The translations under genes were made by a program, and so were the position numbers. Below, piece by piece: positions 40,501 through 46,599 of a DNA stretch of 64,000 bases. How positions within the stretch are numbered: position 1 is the stretch's first letter; every line of letters starts with the position of its first letter. The notes beneath the pieces were generated by a model that was given only the letters and a program-made list of their open reading frames with translations, was not told the DNA's origin and did not search any database. The stretch is taken from contig OX104115.1 of assembly GCA_944474755.1 (NCBI GenBank), positions 38,451,080 through 38,515,079 of the forward strand. Direction: 5' to 3'. The DNA is from Limnoperna fortunei (lineage: Eukaryota; Mollusca; Bivalvia; Mytilida; Modiolidae).

Positions 40501-43500
40501 CAAATAATATAAAATAATTTCTATTTTAAATATTTATAGCAAAGTTATAACATTTTGCAAAAGGATGATTATTTTAAATGTCATCATGTAATACAAAATT
40601 AAAATTAATATGGAAAGACCCTCAAATGTTCAACCGAACAGTTGATCTTTAATTATTATTATTATTTTCTCTTTTCTTCTGCCAACTTATTTCGGTGTCT
40701 GGTTTTTTCACTTCGCGACATGTCGCTTTGGTATTTTATATCTGATATCGGTTACCCTTTGCGCTTTCGCAGTTCACCCTGACTGACCGCACCCTTTTCC
40801 TTTACGGAGTTATCTCTCCTTTTACTAAAAAGCTTGTTCCTGCTACTCCTCCTTAACCAAAAAAGATAGCAATACCAAACCTTTACCAAAATGTGTCCTA
40901 TGTCCTTGCGCAACTTTGGGACAGATTGATTGAAGGGTTCTGACGACATGTTATAGGAGTTATCTCCCTTTAAATAAAAGTAGTAAGTGATATTCAAACA
41001 AATCTCAACAACTAAAAGAGAAAGAGGCCTGGCGTCTTCACTATAGATCATCTTGACCTTTGACCTTGAAAATGGACACAAGGTCAAAGGTCAAGGTCAC
41101 GTTCTAAATTTTGACATTTGCTTGTTTGCGCTACTCCTCTGAAACGGTAAAAGATAGATAAACACTTATTGAGAATAAAATGTTCGTCTTATTAAGACGC
41201 AACTTTGTCCCATTTAGAGTGAAGTAATTTGACTTCATTTTATAGGAGTTATCTCCCATTATATATGTACCTGATTGGTTTTTCACATGGTACTCATTAA
41301 CTATTAATGATAGAGGGAAACTTAAGAGTGCGAAATGTTGATCTCTTAAAGGGGCAACTTTGTCACATTTACAGGGAAAGGATTTGACTTCATTTTATAG
41401 GAGTTATCTCCCATTATATATGTAACTGATTGGTATTTCACATGGTACTCATTAACTATTAATGATAGAGGGAAACTAAAGAGTGCAAAATGTTGATCTC
41501 TTAAAGGAGCAACTTTCTCACATTTACAGGAAAAGGATTCGACTTCATTTTATAGGAGTTATCTCCCATTATATATGTAACTTATTGGTTTTTCACTTGT
41601 AACTCATTAACTAATAATGATAGAGGCATGGGGTCTTCACCATAGACCCTCATGCTCTTTGACCTTGAAGACTTGAATAGGTCAGGGTCACGTACTAGTT
41701 TTTGACCTTTGCTATTTTTAAAGATATTGAAATTATTTTCGTCCTAAAATGTTCTATTAATAATTACGAGTAAATAAAGACATGGCGTTAAAAGTTATAT
41801 AAACTTTTATAAGAGTTATCTCTCTTAGAATGCCAATCTGTAGAAAATAATATCAAATAATTTCTATTTTAAATATTTATAGCAAAGTTATAACATAATG
41901 CAAAAAGATGATTATTTTAAATGTCATAATGTAATACAAAATTAAAATTAATATGGAAAGACCCTCAAATGTTCAACCGAACAGTTGATCTTTAATTCTA
42001 TTTTATATTTTTGAAGTCACTTTGTGTTTTACTGCATTGATATTTCTATTGTGTTCATTGTAGTCAACCTAGATTTTAACCTTTACCTTATGTATTTAGA
42101 TTTACCTGTAGTTTCACTTTCAGTCTTAATTAATTATCCCAGGTATCTTCTTACCTGTACTTCCACCTTGTTTATTTCCTGTTGTCATTATTGTGTACCA
42201 CAAAGGTGATGTGACCATCACATATTTATCCAAGTTTTTCAGAGCCATCCATATAAAGAGGAACACTGTGTAAGTTGCATTTTTGTAAATAAGGTTTATT
42301 GTTTAAATGTGCAGAATTATTTTTTTACTAAAATAGTGCATTATATGATTTTGTATGATATTTTGTCTTGGGTATATTTTCAAGGTTATAACTGCTTTTC
42401 ACATAACGATTTTATGATGCATTTAAAAATTAGTAACTTTGAAATCTTACACATGTAAGCTATATCTGATAATTTTAGTAGCGTTTATAGTTTAACATTT
42501 TCCAGAAATTTTCATTATTATGACGATATATTTGTTTTAGACATCTATGAAACTTAGGGTTGTATCCTTGAATTGTAATTAAATTTTATGTAGTTTTATG
42601 TGTTTCCACATTCAGACATTCAATTATATAAGTACAAGAGTACATTGTATTTTTTCTCTTTTTTTTTGTAGCTTTTTACCACTTAACTTCATAATCATCA
42701 ACTGTATGGCTACATGTCATGCCATCTTCTGTGACAATTAAATAATTATATGGGCATATTGTGTTGTCTTTTGATTGGTCAACCATCTGCTAAGCACCGA
42801 GCGGAATACATTATTCCTTCAAAATTATCAATTAAAAATAAGAGAACAAAACCCCGCAACAGTAGGTGTAATGAATAGCAAACAATGTTTCTCGAATTGT
42901 AGTATTTATCTAGGAATACATTATAAAATTTTCCCGAATTTCAGAACAACAACGACTTAAGAAAAGTTCCAACTACAGTAAATCTTATATCTTAACATGA
43001 CAAATGTTATCAAAGGTTTTTGAGTCGAATGTGATTGAATCCTGATATAAAATGCACATTTTAATTCTTAGTAGCCAACAGCAGTGAACGGTATAGAAAA
43101 TCGGAATATTATAGAAAGATCGATCATATAGTATAAGTTATGAAATGCACACACCATACGCTAGAGATGCTGGAATATTGCTATTAATAGAACATTCATT
43201 ATCGGTTATGATCATCAATTTGAAACAATGATTCGCCTAGTGCTACAAATGTTGTCAATACATAGGAATCTAAACAGGTTATTTTATTCCAACTTTTATA
43301 AATGTTTGGTTGTTTGTTCTGGAGTTAGCCGGTTTCTCGGACTTTGATTTGTGGATTGTATTTTGGGGGTTTGGTGTTTTGTTATAACTTTCCTATATGT
43401 GCAATTGTTTTCACGTTTGTTTCAATGGTCGTGAAATATATTTAAAATTCAAAAACAAAAAATGACACGTAGTTATAGAGACAACACGGTATTTACATAT

Positions 43501-44181
43501 GTGTTTATTTAATAGGTTAAATGTGTGTTACATTTCTACAATTTATTGATTTTAGCTGTTTATAAACTTTATTGATCTTTCGTTTCAGACGTGCTGTTGG
43601 AAATAACCGCACACACAGTTTTTCAAAATTATACTATTCATCAAAGATATGAAAAGCATGTGGAAATAAATTATTTCGATGAGGTATTTAAAAAACTGAT
43701 GAGTGATATATTTAGCAGAGAGTTGTTTATTAAATATTGCGAAATAGAACCCGAGGACGCAGAATATTTAAAAAGCAAATTTCAAAATAGCATTGTCCTT
43801 AACTTTGACGAATCGAAAGATGAATATAACATAAAAGTACCTCATAAATTAGCTACAGAAGCAGAACTACAAGAAAAACTAAATATCAAAGAAGGTATGA
43901 AGCTTGTTGGTCTCTGTCTAAAGATAAATAAATGCTACATATTGAAATTGATCAATGAATCACTAGGCGAAATCTATCAGCAGTTGCAGCTTTTTATAGC
44001 GAATCATAACTTATCTACATTTTATGGAATCATCATGGTTGGTAATGTCTGCAATAATGCAGTTTTCCAGCGTATGATACGCGAGGCATATCCAGATAAG
44101 ATAATAGTCGTTCCTAGAAATCCACAATTGGCAGTTCTTATAGGCGCAGCAATATACGGACGCAAACACTTTTATGAGTAA
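12729..44181 (+). CDS. B-box / coiled-coil / HSPA12-like (degenerate Hsp70-fold) fusion protein, nine exons
   Basis: Spliced model: 12729-13522, 16944-17093, 18693-18851, 20398-20460, 24317-24379, 31974-32241, 32847-33062, 34387-34525, 43589-44181. All introns are GT-AG with matching phases (2,2,2,2,2,0,0,1). The total is 2445 nt, exactly 814 codons plus stop. Domains: B-box 1-like zinc finger (residues 9-45), B-box 2 (64-94), coiled coil (about 100-410), HSPA12-type actin/Hsp70 fold (about 412-814). No RING precedes the B-boxes, so E3 ligase activity is not expected. Known HSPA12 proteins are about 675 aa and carry a further C-terminal segment that is missing or unrecognised here. The phosphate-1, phosphate-2 and adenosine motifs are all altered, so ATP hydrolysis is doubtful. 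B-box proteins and HSPA12 relatives are both expanded in bivalves and linked to stress and immunity; a scaffold or sensor role is inference. The ATG at 12729 is chosen because it is the first in frame after the acceptor at 12713-12714 and directly precedes the zinc ligands. Confidence 0.85.
13926..14480 (-). mobile_element. Reverse-oriented copy of the 511-bp repeat
   Basis: The reverse complement matches units at 35181-36379: cacgatcccagtggacttgt, CACCTTGGTAATTTTGATTA, AATGACTAAGGCC and GCATAATCTTCTAGACTT. Both ends carry the same motif in the same direction (GATCCGATACTAAATAAGT at 13927 and about 14433), i.e. one unit plus an overlap, as expected for a piece of a tandem array. Confidence 0.75.
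14536..14562. repeat. (ATTTT)n microsatellite
   Basis: Consecutive TTTTA pentamers, about five units. Confidence 0.9.
16944..17093 (+). CDS. Coding exon 2: coiled-coil module (50 codons)
   Basis: The exon is preceded by a TTTTAG acceptor and followed by GG|GTAAAT. It enters needing one base and leaves after two bases of a codon, so it is a symmetric phase-2 exon. The peptide is highly charged and heptad-like, containing QQLKDNLG and EAELVGARQDVERLKREV. It is clearly homologous to exon 3 (about 17 identities in 44 aligned residues by eye). In frame with exons 1 and 3. Confidence 0.85.
17094..18692 (+). other. Intron 2
   Basis: GT-AG intron of 1599 bp, phase 2. It holds an antisense frame at 17500-17751 of unknown nature and nothing else recognisable. 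Confidence 0.7.
18693..18851 (+). CDS. Coding exon 3: coiled-coil module (53 codons), paralogue of exon 2
   Basis: The acceptor is a TTAAAG at 18687-18692 with a weak pyrimidine tract; the donor is GA|GTAAAT. Symmetric phase 2, 159 nt. It encodes a helical peptide with QQLRDIIGQ and EAELLKVRQEINKLK, matching exon 2 at the same register. A decayed third copy lies 1 kb downstream (19837-19982). Confidence 0.83.
18852..20397 (+). other. Intron 3
   Basis: GT-AG intron of 1546 bp, phase 2. It contains the decayed exon 3 copy (19837-19982) and an exon-like open frame without a start codon at 19373-19580. Confidence 0.7.
19837..19982 (+). pseudogene. Decayed copy of coiled-coil exon 3
   Basis: Inside intron 3, the segment after a TTTTAG acceptor-like site aligns with exon 3 at nucleotide level. 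Shared blocks include GGACAG..AAAGGAAA, TTTCAAAG, GCAGARTTG.TTTAAA and GAGATA.A..A.CTTAAAA, ending at a donor-like AAGTAATA. It is 146 nt instead of 159 and has in-frame stops (TAA as the second codon in the expected phase). It cannot be a functional coding exon and reads as a dead product of exon duplication. Confidence 0.6.
20398..20460 (+). CDS. Coding exon 4: 21-residue coil module
   Basis: The acceptor TTTTTTTCAG is strong and the donor is GA|GTAGGT. At exactly 63 nt with phase 2 on both sides, it adds three heptads. The peptide contains SKEENILQLELDKEKLKE. It is the same length and phase as exon 5 and similar in sequence (SK-acid-x-x-I-x-x-L-E), suggesting tandem exon duplication. Confidence 0.8.
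21130..21250 (+). mobile_element. SINE 3' fragment
   Basis: TTCTCCGGGTACTCCGGCTG, AAAAACTGGTCGCCA, AATTGCTAAAAG and CATTCAAACAAAC match the SINE 3' half in plus orientation. Confidence 0.7.
22470..22741 (-). mobile_element. Complete tRNA-derived SINE with 10-bp TSD
   Basis: Reverse complement: a tRNA-like head GGCCGAGTGGTCAAGG (A-box type) and GGTTCGATTCTC (B-box), then a body with GGGTACTCCGG and AAAACTGGACGCCATGAAAT, and a CAAACAAAC tail. It is flanked by TGTTAGCAAT at 22460-22469 and 22742-22751, a target-site duplication consistent with LINE-mediated insertion. About 272 bp and closely similar to 45194-45463, so fairly recent. Confidence 0.88.
24317..24379 (+). CDS. Coding exon 5: 21-residue coil module, paralogue of exon 4
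   Basis: The acceptor is TTGTTTTAG and the donor is CA|GTATGT. It is 63 nt with phase 2 on both sides. The peptide contains SLESKDKLIQELEPYRRLSKQ-like heptads and pairs with exon 4. It leads directly in frame into the ATPase-fold exon 6. Confidence 0.8.
25110..25272. repeat. Long foldback (palindromic) element
   Basis: Arms of about 70 nt, TTATAAGGATTAAACACTG..GTTTTAGGAAATTATC..GTGTAAACTCCGG..CTCACAAACT and their complement, surround a short loop containing GTCCTTCGGAC. Only a few mismatches separate the arms. No coding capacity; MITE-like foldback. Confidence 0.85.
25517..26675. mobile_element. Tandem-core element (AGCTCACC...GGTGAGCG)
   Basis: Begins with the hairpin AGCTCAC..GGACCGAAGGTCC..GTGAGCT and ends GGTGAGCG..AGGCTACTGGTAGCCT, also a hairpin. 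The core has about five degenerate units of 155-170 bp, each with a CTCCTTATAGGAGT-type motif followed by TATTGCCCTT, AACTATAAYAGCTAGA and ATGATCAGCAA. It shares CTCCTCTGAAAC and the GGAGTTAT motif with the elements at 36385 and 40979, suggesting one superfamily. Non-coding. Confidence 0.65.
26740..28100 (+). pseudogene. Decayed L1/Tx1-like LINE (RT C-terminal region)
   Basis: In one main frame with many stops: NRNKTEGICIG (RT segment after the catalytic strand, normally LN..KTEG...G), GSIKYLGVYF, LLKSWEKQNLT, a PRFSYVGSSCILPEKFF block, then DTLIG and VKRLLEAQ. This order is that of the RT thumb and C-terminal region in L1/Tx1-type elements. Later parts (KWNTHFTWRV, KLKNRVNFYCENTF near 27770-27860) are weaker. 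Long dead; same strand as the host gene. Confidence 0.6.
29195..29640 (-). pseudogene. Ty3/gypsy-like integrase remnant
   Basis: The 62-codon frame at 29195-29383 reads GLVVTDNGSAFVSQEFKIIF, then a stretch standing for H.TSAPYHP.TNG, then AGAVKTIKEVLK. This is the central DDE integrase core (second catalytic Asp in TDNG) of gypsy-type elements. The preceding frame at 29393-29584 may hold the upstream part. No protease, RT or LTR was recognised; frameshifted fragment. Confidence 0.6.
30064..30330 (-). pseudogene. LINE-type reverse transcriptase fragment
   Basis: The minus frame reads SLNPNILENYNKPF..LEELKISFKKSHDAAGGPDKIS, matching the RT start of non-LTR elements (F...EL...L...DTA.GPD.I). 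It decays after that point. Family not assigned. Confidence 0.6.
30766..30945 (+). mobile_element. Diverged SINE, internally deleted
   Basis: TGACCGAGTG.TTAAGGTAGG (A-box), then GATTCCAATCTTAAATAAC, AAGGATTGCAAG, GGTACTCCAGCTTC and a tail of ACAAAC repeats. The segment with the B-box is deleted. Confidence 0.65.
31130..31290. repeat. Dispersed repeat fragment, related to 60934-61080
   Basis: AAGATACCGAGGAG, CAATAAACAATAA/CAATAAAAC, GGACAGACAAAA and TTAAACAA.AGAG recur at 60934-61030. Probably the 3' end region of the same bivalve element family whose RT remnants lie at 48.4 and 62.3 kb. Confidence 0.5.
31974..32241 (+). CDS. Coding exon 6: first part of HSPA12-like domain (phosphate-1 region)
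   Basis: The acceptor TTTATATTTAG precedes it and AAG|GTACTT follows. It encodes residues 410-499. VAISIGSTYSGLSI (416-429) occupies the place of the HSPA12 phosphate-1 motif AIDFGTTYSG. The usual aspartate is serine (S419) and GTT has become GST. Downstream hallmarks of HSPA12 remain: PTSVLLN, a FG.NAE..Y segment, and WYLFKGFMRKL corresponding to WY.FK.FKM.L. The exon leaves in phase 0. Confidence 0.88.
32242..32846 (+). other. Intron 6
   Basis: GT-AG intron of 605 bp, phase 0. Nothing recognised in it. Confidence 0.75.
32847..33062 (+). CDS. Coding exon 7: HSPA12-like domain, subdomain around WVLTVP
   Basis: The acceptor is ATCAACAG and the donor GAG|GTAAAT. It is 216 nt, phase 0 on both sides, residues 500-571. 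It has LPAIDIFSMVVKHL (HSPA12: A-x-x-VF-x-x-x-IRYLK) and the family signature IQWVLTVPNFSS, normally WV(I/L)TVPAIWSD, followed by KVAKE in place of REAA. This is good evidence for HSPA12 rather than canonical Hsp70. Confidence 0.88.
33063..34386 (+). other. Intron 7
   Basis: GT-AG intron of 1324 bp, phase 0. It contains a LINE C-terminal fragment at 33223-33489; the rest is plain AT-rich DNA. Confidence 0.72.
33223..33489 (+). pseudogene. LINE ORF2 C-terminal fragment
   Basis: The frame reads IIVLNIKQYIYIARCNDKV, TEKMLAVRNKYVTQFNKKW and ends TGA. The order (KQYIY..RC...., then E...A..N.....F..KW) is typical of the extreme C-terminus of L1/Tx1-type ORF2. It lacks a convincing ATG and any splice signals that would fit the host gene phase, so I do not treat it as an exon. 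Confidence 0.5.
34387..34525 (+). CDS. Coding exon 8: HSPA12-like domain up to phosphate-2 region
   Basis: The acceptor is AACTGATAG. It encodes residues 572-617 plus one base. VTEADAAFWYS fills the position of the family motif ALEPEAAS.YC. The donor is inferred at 34526 (GAAG|GTTCGT, weak), because joining there to exon 9 gives SCEDVLLEITAHTV, which aligns without gaps to DCGGGTVDITVHEV of HSPA12. The unspliced frame instead runs on to a TAA at 34644 through an inserted repeat that starts about 55 nt after the donor. That read-through tail is unlikely to be native. Confidence 0.75.
34581..34968. mobile_element. Element with ~100-bp terminal inverted repeats related to the 511-bp unit
   Basis: The left end CAACCAGTAAACTTATGC..CGGATCGAC..CATGACGATACAGCATAAAC..CAAGTCTAGAAG is repeated inverted at about 34870-34968 (CCTCTAGACTT..GTTTATGCTGTATCGTCATG..GATCCGAT..GCTGGTTGG). 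The same terminal sequence occurs once per unit in the tandem array at 35181-36379. It lies only 55 nt inside intron 8. Confidence 0.65.
35181..36384. repeat. Tandem 511-bp repeats, ~2.4 units
   Basis: TGCAACGATACAAATGACGA recurs at 35181, 35692 and 36203 (period exactly 511). Units 1 and 2 are nearly identical, including ACGCCAGACGCGCGTTTCG and GACTCATCAGTGGCG. The third unit is cut at about 36379 by the tandem-core element. Satellite-like. Confidence 0.9.
36459..36500. promoter_or_regulatory. Inverted DR1-like nuclear-receptor motif in element head
   Basis: TTGACCTTTGACCTTG and CAAGGTCAAAGGTCAA form a perfect inverted repeat. Each arm is a DR1 (AGGTCA-A-AGGTCA) of the kind bound by RXR/HNF4-type receptors. 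The same block occurs at 41053-41094. A regulatory role is inference. Confidence 0.4.
36560..40261. repeat. 155-bp minisatellite array with five-unit higher-order period
   Basis: The TTATCTCCCATTATATATGT core recurs about every 155 bp. Five unit types recur in fixed order. For example, the type with TCTTTTACAGGAGC plus TTTTCTCCC starts at about 37211, 37985, 38758 and 39541, a spacing of 774, 773 and 783. The 783 is explained by a small local duplication near 39371. Higher-order spread implies block amplification. Confidence 0.9.
40655..40978. other. Spacer between the two tandem-core elements
   Basis: Not repeated elsewhere in the window except for one TTATAGGAGTTATCTCCCTT motif near 40952. 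The 111-codon minus frame over 40752-41087 crosses the element boundary and is not a gene. Confidence 0.5.
40979..41997. mobile_element. Pearl/Helentron-like tandem-core element, copy B (short array)
   Basis: Same head, tail and 3' hairpin as copy A, but with only three ~155-bp units (TTATCTCCCATT at about 41245, 41402 and 41555). Total length 1019 bp versus 4270 bp. Confidence 0.78.
41053..41094. promoter_or_regulatory. Second inverted DR1-like motif
   Basis: Identical to the 36459-36500 block, in the head of copy B. Confidence 0.4.
43070..43245 (-). repeat. Short remnant of the RT-bearing bivalve repeat
   Basis: AACAGCAGTGAACGGT..AGAAA, GAAATGCACACACCATACGC and GATGCTGGAATATTGCT correspond to parts of 48770-48880 and 62715-62825. 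Antisense to an RT C-terminus. Confidence 0.55.
43589..44181 (+). CDS. Coding exon 9: C-terminal half of HSPA12-like domain
   Basis: The acceptor is CGTTTCAG. It encodes residues 618-814. Landmarks of HSPA12: ITAHTVF (phosphate-2 strand), a FDEVFKKLMSDIF segment, and a C-terminal block MVGNVCNNAVFQRMIREAYP followed by VVPRNPQLAVLIGAAIYG. The last matches LVGGF.ESP..Q.AI...FP and IP....LAVLKGAVLFG. The adenosine motif GGF is GNV (G769-N770-V771). The frame stops at TAA 44179-44181, but this TAA sits in a donor-like TATGA|GTAAGC, so a further C-terminal exon cannot be excluded; none was recognised downstream. Confidence 0.87.
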
Positions 44182-45181
44182 GCTCTTAGTCATGACAAAT
44201 ACTAAAGGAACTAAGAGTATTCACTTATATGAATGATTGGATGTAGACGTTGATGTTACCAATGTTAAAGTTATTAATGATTTTTTTCAATATGCTATGT
44301 ATTTTTTTATTATAATTGTCAATACGAATGCACATAAGTCCATTAAATTAATTAATATCCATGCAACATTGAAAAATATGACGTTTGTATGGACGAGCCG
44401 ACGAAATGAATGGAAATGAATCGCGCGCTAAATTTTCGGATAAAATATTTTAGTATGTTTCAACTGATGTTATTTCCAAAATGGTCGGACTATCTTCTAA
44501 ATAAGACGACGAAATATTTACAATGTTGCACTCATAATTTGAGGGCTAAGGACACATACACTTAAAAATGATTGGTCTCGGAGATTTTTCCGCAGTATTT
44601 GAACATAGAAAGTTTTTTTCATTTAACAAAAATAGTTAAAAAATCACTGACAATTTTAACCTAATGAAGCGTATTAGGGTCACATTTCTAACAACTTGGA
44701 ATTTCCAAAATTAAAGTTGATTGTTCCAAGATTAAATTTTATAATCTCAAAATTAATGTTGGAATTTCCAAAATTATTTTTGGAATTTCCAAAATTAATG
44801 TTGGAATTCCCAAGATTAAAGTTGATAATTCCAGGAATAGAATAAAGTTGGAATTTCCAAGATTAAAGTAGACAAATTAAAAAAATAATTAAAATGTTGC
44901 TTATAACGCTTTCGTACAAAGTTACTAAAACAAATAGGACTAAGGCGGAAAATTATGTATCACAAACATCGTTTCAAATTATGCAACTATAGCAAATGAA
45001 TGACAAAATCATCGCATATAAATGAAAAAATATACAAATTGAATAAAATTTATTGAATATAAATAAAAACAATTATCACATAAAAATGAAATATTATACC
45101 AATTGAATACAATTTATTGCATATAAATAAAATATACAGAATATAAATGAAGAATCAAATCAATTGAATACAAAACAATCT
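44182..45181. other. 3' flank of the gene
   Basis: GCTCTTAGT and ACTAAGAGT just after the stop (44182-44220) can form an 8-bp stem. An AATAAA occurs at 44841-44846, but whether it is the used polyadenylation signal is unknown. From about 45000 the DNA is a degenerate minisatellite of roughly 30-bp TATAAATGAAA..ACCAATTGAATA units that continues past the SINE to about 45610. Confidence 0.5.
44696..44860. repeat. Cluster of TTGGAATTTCCAA palindromes
   Basis: Four exact TTGGAATTTCCAA and one GGAATTCCC variant (44696, 44759, 44780, 44801, 44848) lie in about 165 bp. The core GGAATTTCC matches Rel/NF-kB-type half-palindromes. It could equally be a simple degenerate repeat. Confidence 0.6.
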
Positions 45182-45193
45182 TATATGTGTGAA

Positions 45194-45463
45194 GGAACCT
45201 CGGTGGCCGAGTGGTCAAGGTAGTTCGTTTACTATTGATCACGTGGTCTGTCAACACTGAGATTGCGGGTTCGATTCTCACTGCAGGCAGGGTGTACTCG
45301 ACTCCAATCCTAATTGACAAGGATTGCCAGTTTTCCTACCGTAGGTCGGGGTTCTCTCCGGGTACTCCGGCTTCCTCCCCCCAATAAAAACTGGACGCCA
45401 TGAAATAGCTGAAAAATTGCTGAAAGTGGCGTTAAAACACCATTCAAACAAACAAACAAACAA
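45194..45463 (+). mobile_element. Complete tRNA-derived SINE with 12-bp TSD
   Basis: The head has GGCCGAGTGGTCAAGGTAG (A-box) and GGGTTCGATTCTCACTG (B-box). The body has GGGTACTCCGGCTTCC and AAAAACTGGACGCCATG, and the tail is AAAC repeats. TATATGTGTGAA flanks it at 45182-45193 and 45464-45475. It interrupts the AT-rich minisatellite. The minus-strand frames over it are shadows. Confidence 0.92.
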
Positions 45464-45475
45464 TATATGTGTGAA

Positions 45476-46599
45476 AAATTATGCCAATTAAATGAAAAAT
45501 ATAGCAATTGAATGAAAAAATTTTACCAAATGAATATAAATGTATGTGATGTATTCAAATGCAAAAATTTACCATATAAATAAAAAAAACTATACCAATT
45601 AAACATGACAAATTTATATATTAAAATGAAATTAATAATTTTTTTAAAGAAAAATATTAGTTAGTTACATGTATGCTAGTCCCCGAGCTTTGTAACCAAT
45701 ATTAGGAGAGAATAGATGTGAACTTATATATGTTTTGTTGGTTATCATATGCCGAATTTCAAACCACAGTCCATATCAACATGATTGAAACCTCAATATC
45801 TACCTACGGGCCTCCGATAAAATATGGGTCGAGGGTTGATATGGGTATTTTAAAAAATAGCCATAAAATAAACTATTTTTGATATACTTCAGACATATTG
45901 ATTTAAGCATTTTACTGATATGGATTTTTCAATCATTAAAGAAATTTATAATAAAATATGGTCTTAAAATTAAAAAATATATATAAATAACTTTCATCGA
46001 TTTTCTGTTGATAGACCATAAACATGAAGTATCGTTTCAAGCATCTTGAAATATTGAAGTATTCTAATTTGATAACAAGCACATCATAATCACGGATTAA
46101 ATATCTTACCCAAAGTGGATTTCGTTTTGGTTAGGTCAGGGAACTTTCCCGTTGCTTTTGTTCCTGATACAGATGAATAACAACTCCCGAGCCCCAGTAA
46201 ACCTACATTTAAAAAAAAATTCAAAATTTCAAAATATTTAATTGTTCGAAATAAATTTTTTTTTAAATAATTTTAATAATTTATCGATCATAATTTATCG
46301 ATCAAATTTTAATTAGAAATGTGCATTAAAAATACAAATGTAGATGTTACAAAGATACAGACTGTAAATCCATGTCAATTCAACAAGGGGTGTAATATGA
46401 ATTCCTATGGATGTGATAAATTCTTAGGGGCATCCGTAAAACATACTATAAATCATCATCCCACCTCATAGTGGTATAAGTTGACTGACATTATTTGTAT
46501 CATATGCAGAAACATACACATTATTCCTAAGTATATGATAAATTTGTTTATTGATCAGTTGTAATGGTATTTTGTTGGTATGCCTTCTGTAATCCTACA
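45476..46599. other. Intergenic, no gene seen
   Basis: Remainder of the minisatellite to about 45610, then AT-rich DNA without recognisable frames. Confidence 0.45.

Larger units (their letters stand above)
36385..40654. mobile_element. Pearl/Helentron-like tandem-core element, copy A (long array)
   Basis: The head (36385-36560, AGTAGTAAGTGATATTC..) and the tail (about 40262-40654, GGCATGGGGTCTTCACC..GATCTTTAATT) are both repeated in copy B at 40979-41997. Between them lie about 24 units of 154-155 bp. The 3' end has a short hairpin TGTTC-AACC-GAACA (40627-40640) 14 nt from the shared end. This architecture (unique flanks, a 150-160 bp tandem core, no TIRs, no coding) resembles bivalve Pearl-type non-autonomous elements; class assignment is inference. 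Confidence 0.75.
34526..43588 (+). other. Intron 8
   Basis: GT-AG intron of 9063 bp, phase 1, with a weak donor. It is largely repeats: a long-TIR element, 511-bp tandem units and two tandem-core elements. From 41998 to 43588 nothing is recognised except a short RT-remnant repeat at 43070-43245. Confidence 0.65.

Noticed and set aside
40752..41087. 111-codon minus-strand ORF
   Set aside because: It spans the spacer and the head of a repeated non-coding element; the composition shows no domain.
36385..41997. CRISPR-like array
   Set aside because: Units are about 155 bp without alternating repeat and spacer structure, and the genome context is eukaryotic.
45200..45275. tRNA gene
   Set aside because: A-box and B-box are present, but the sequence is the head of a SINE with a body, tail and TSD. 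No cloverleaf acceptor pairing was seen.
45114..45507. Three overlapping minus-strand ORFs
   Set aside because: They are the complement of a SINE with an identified target-site duplication.
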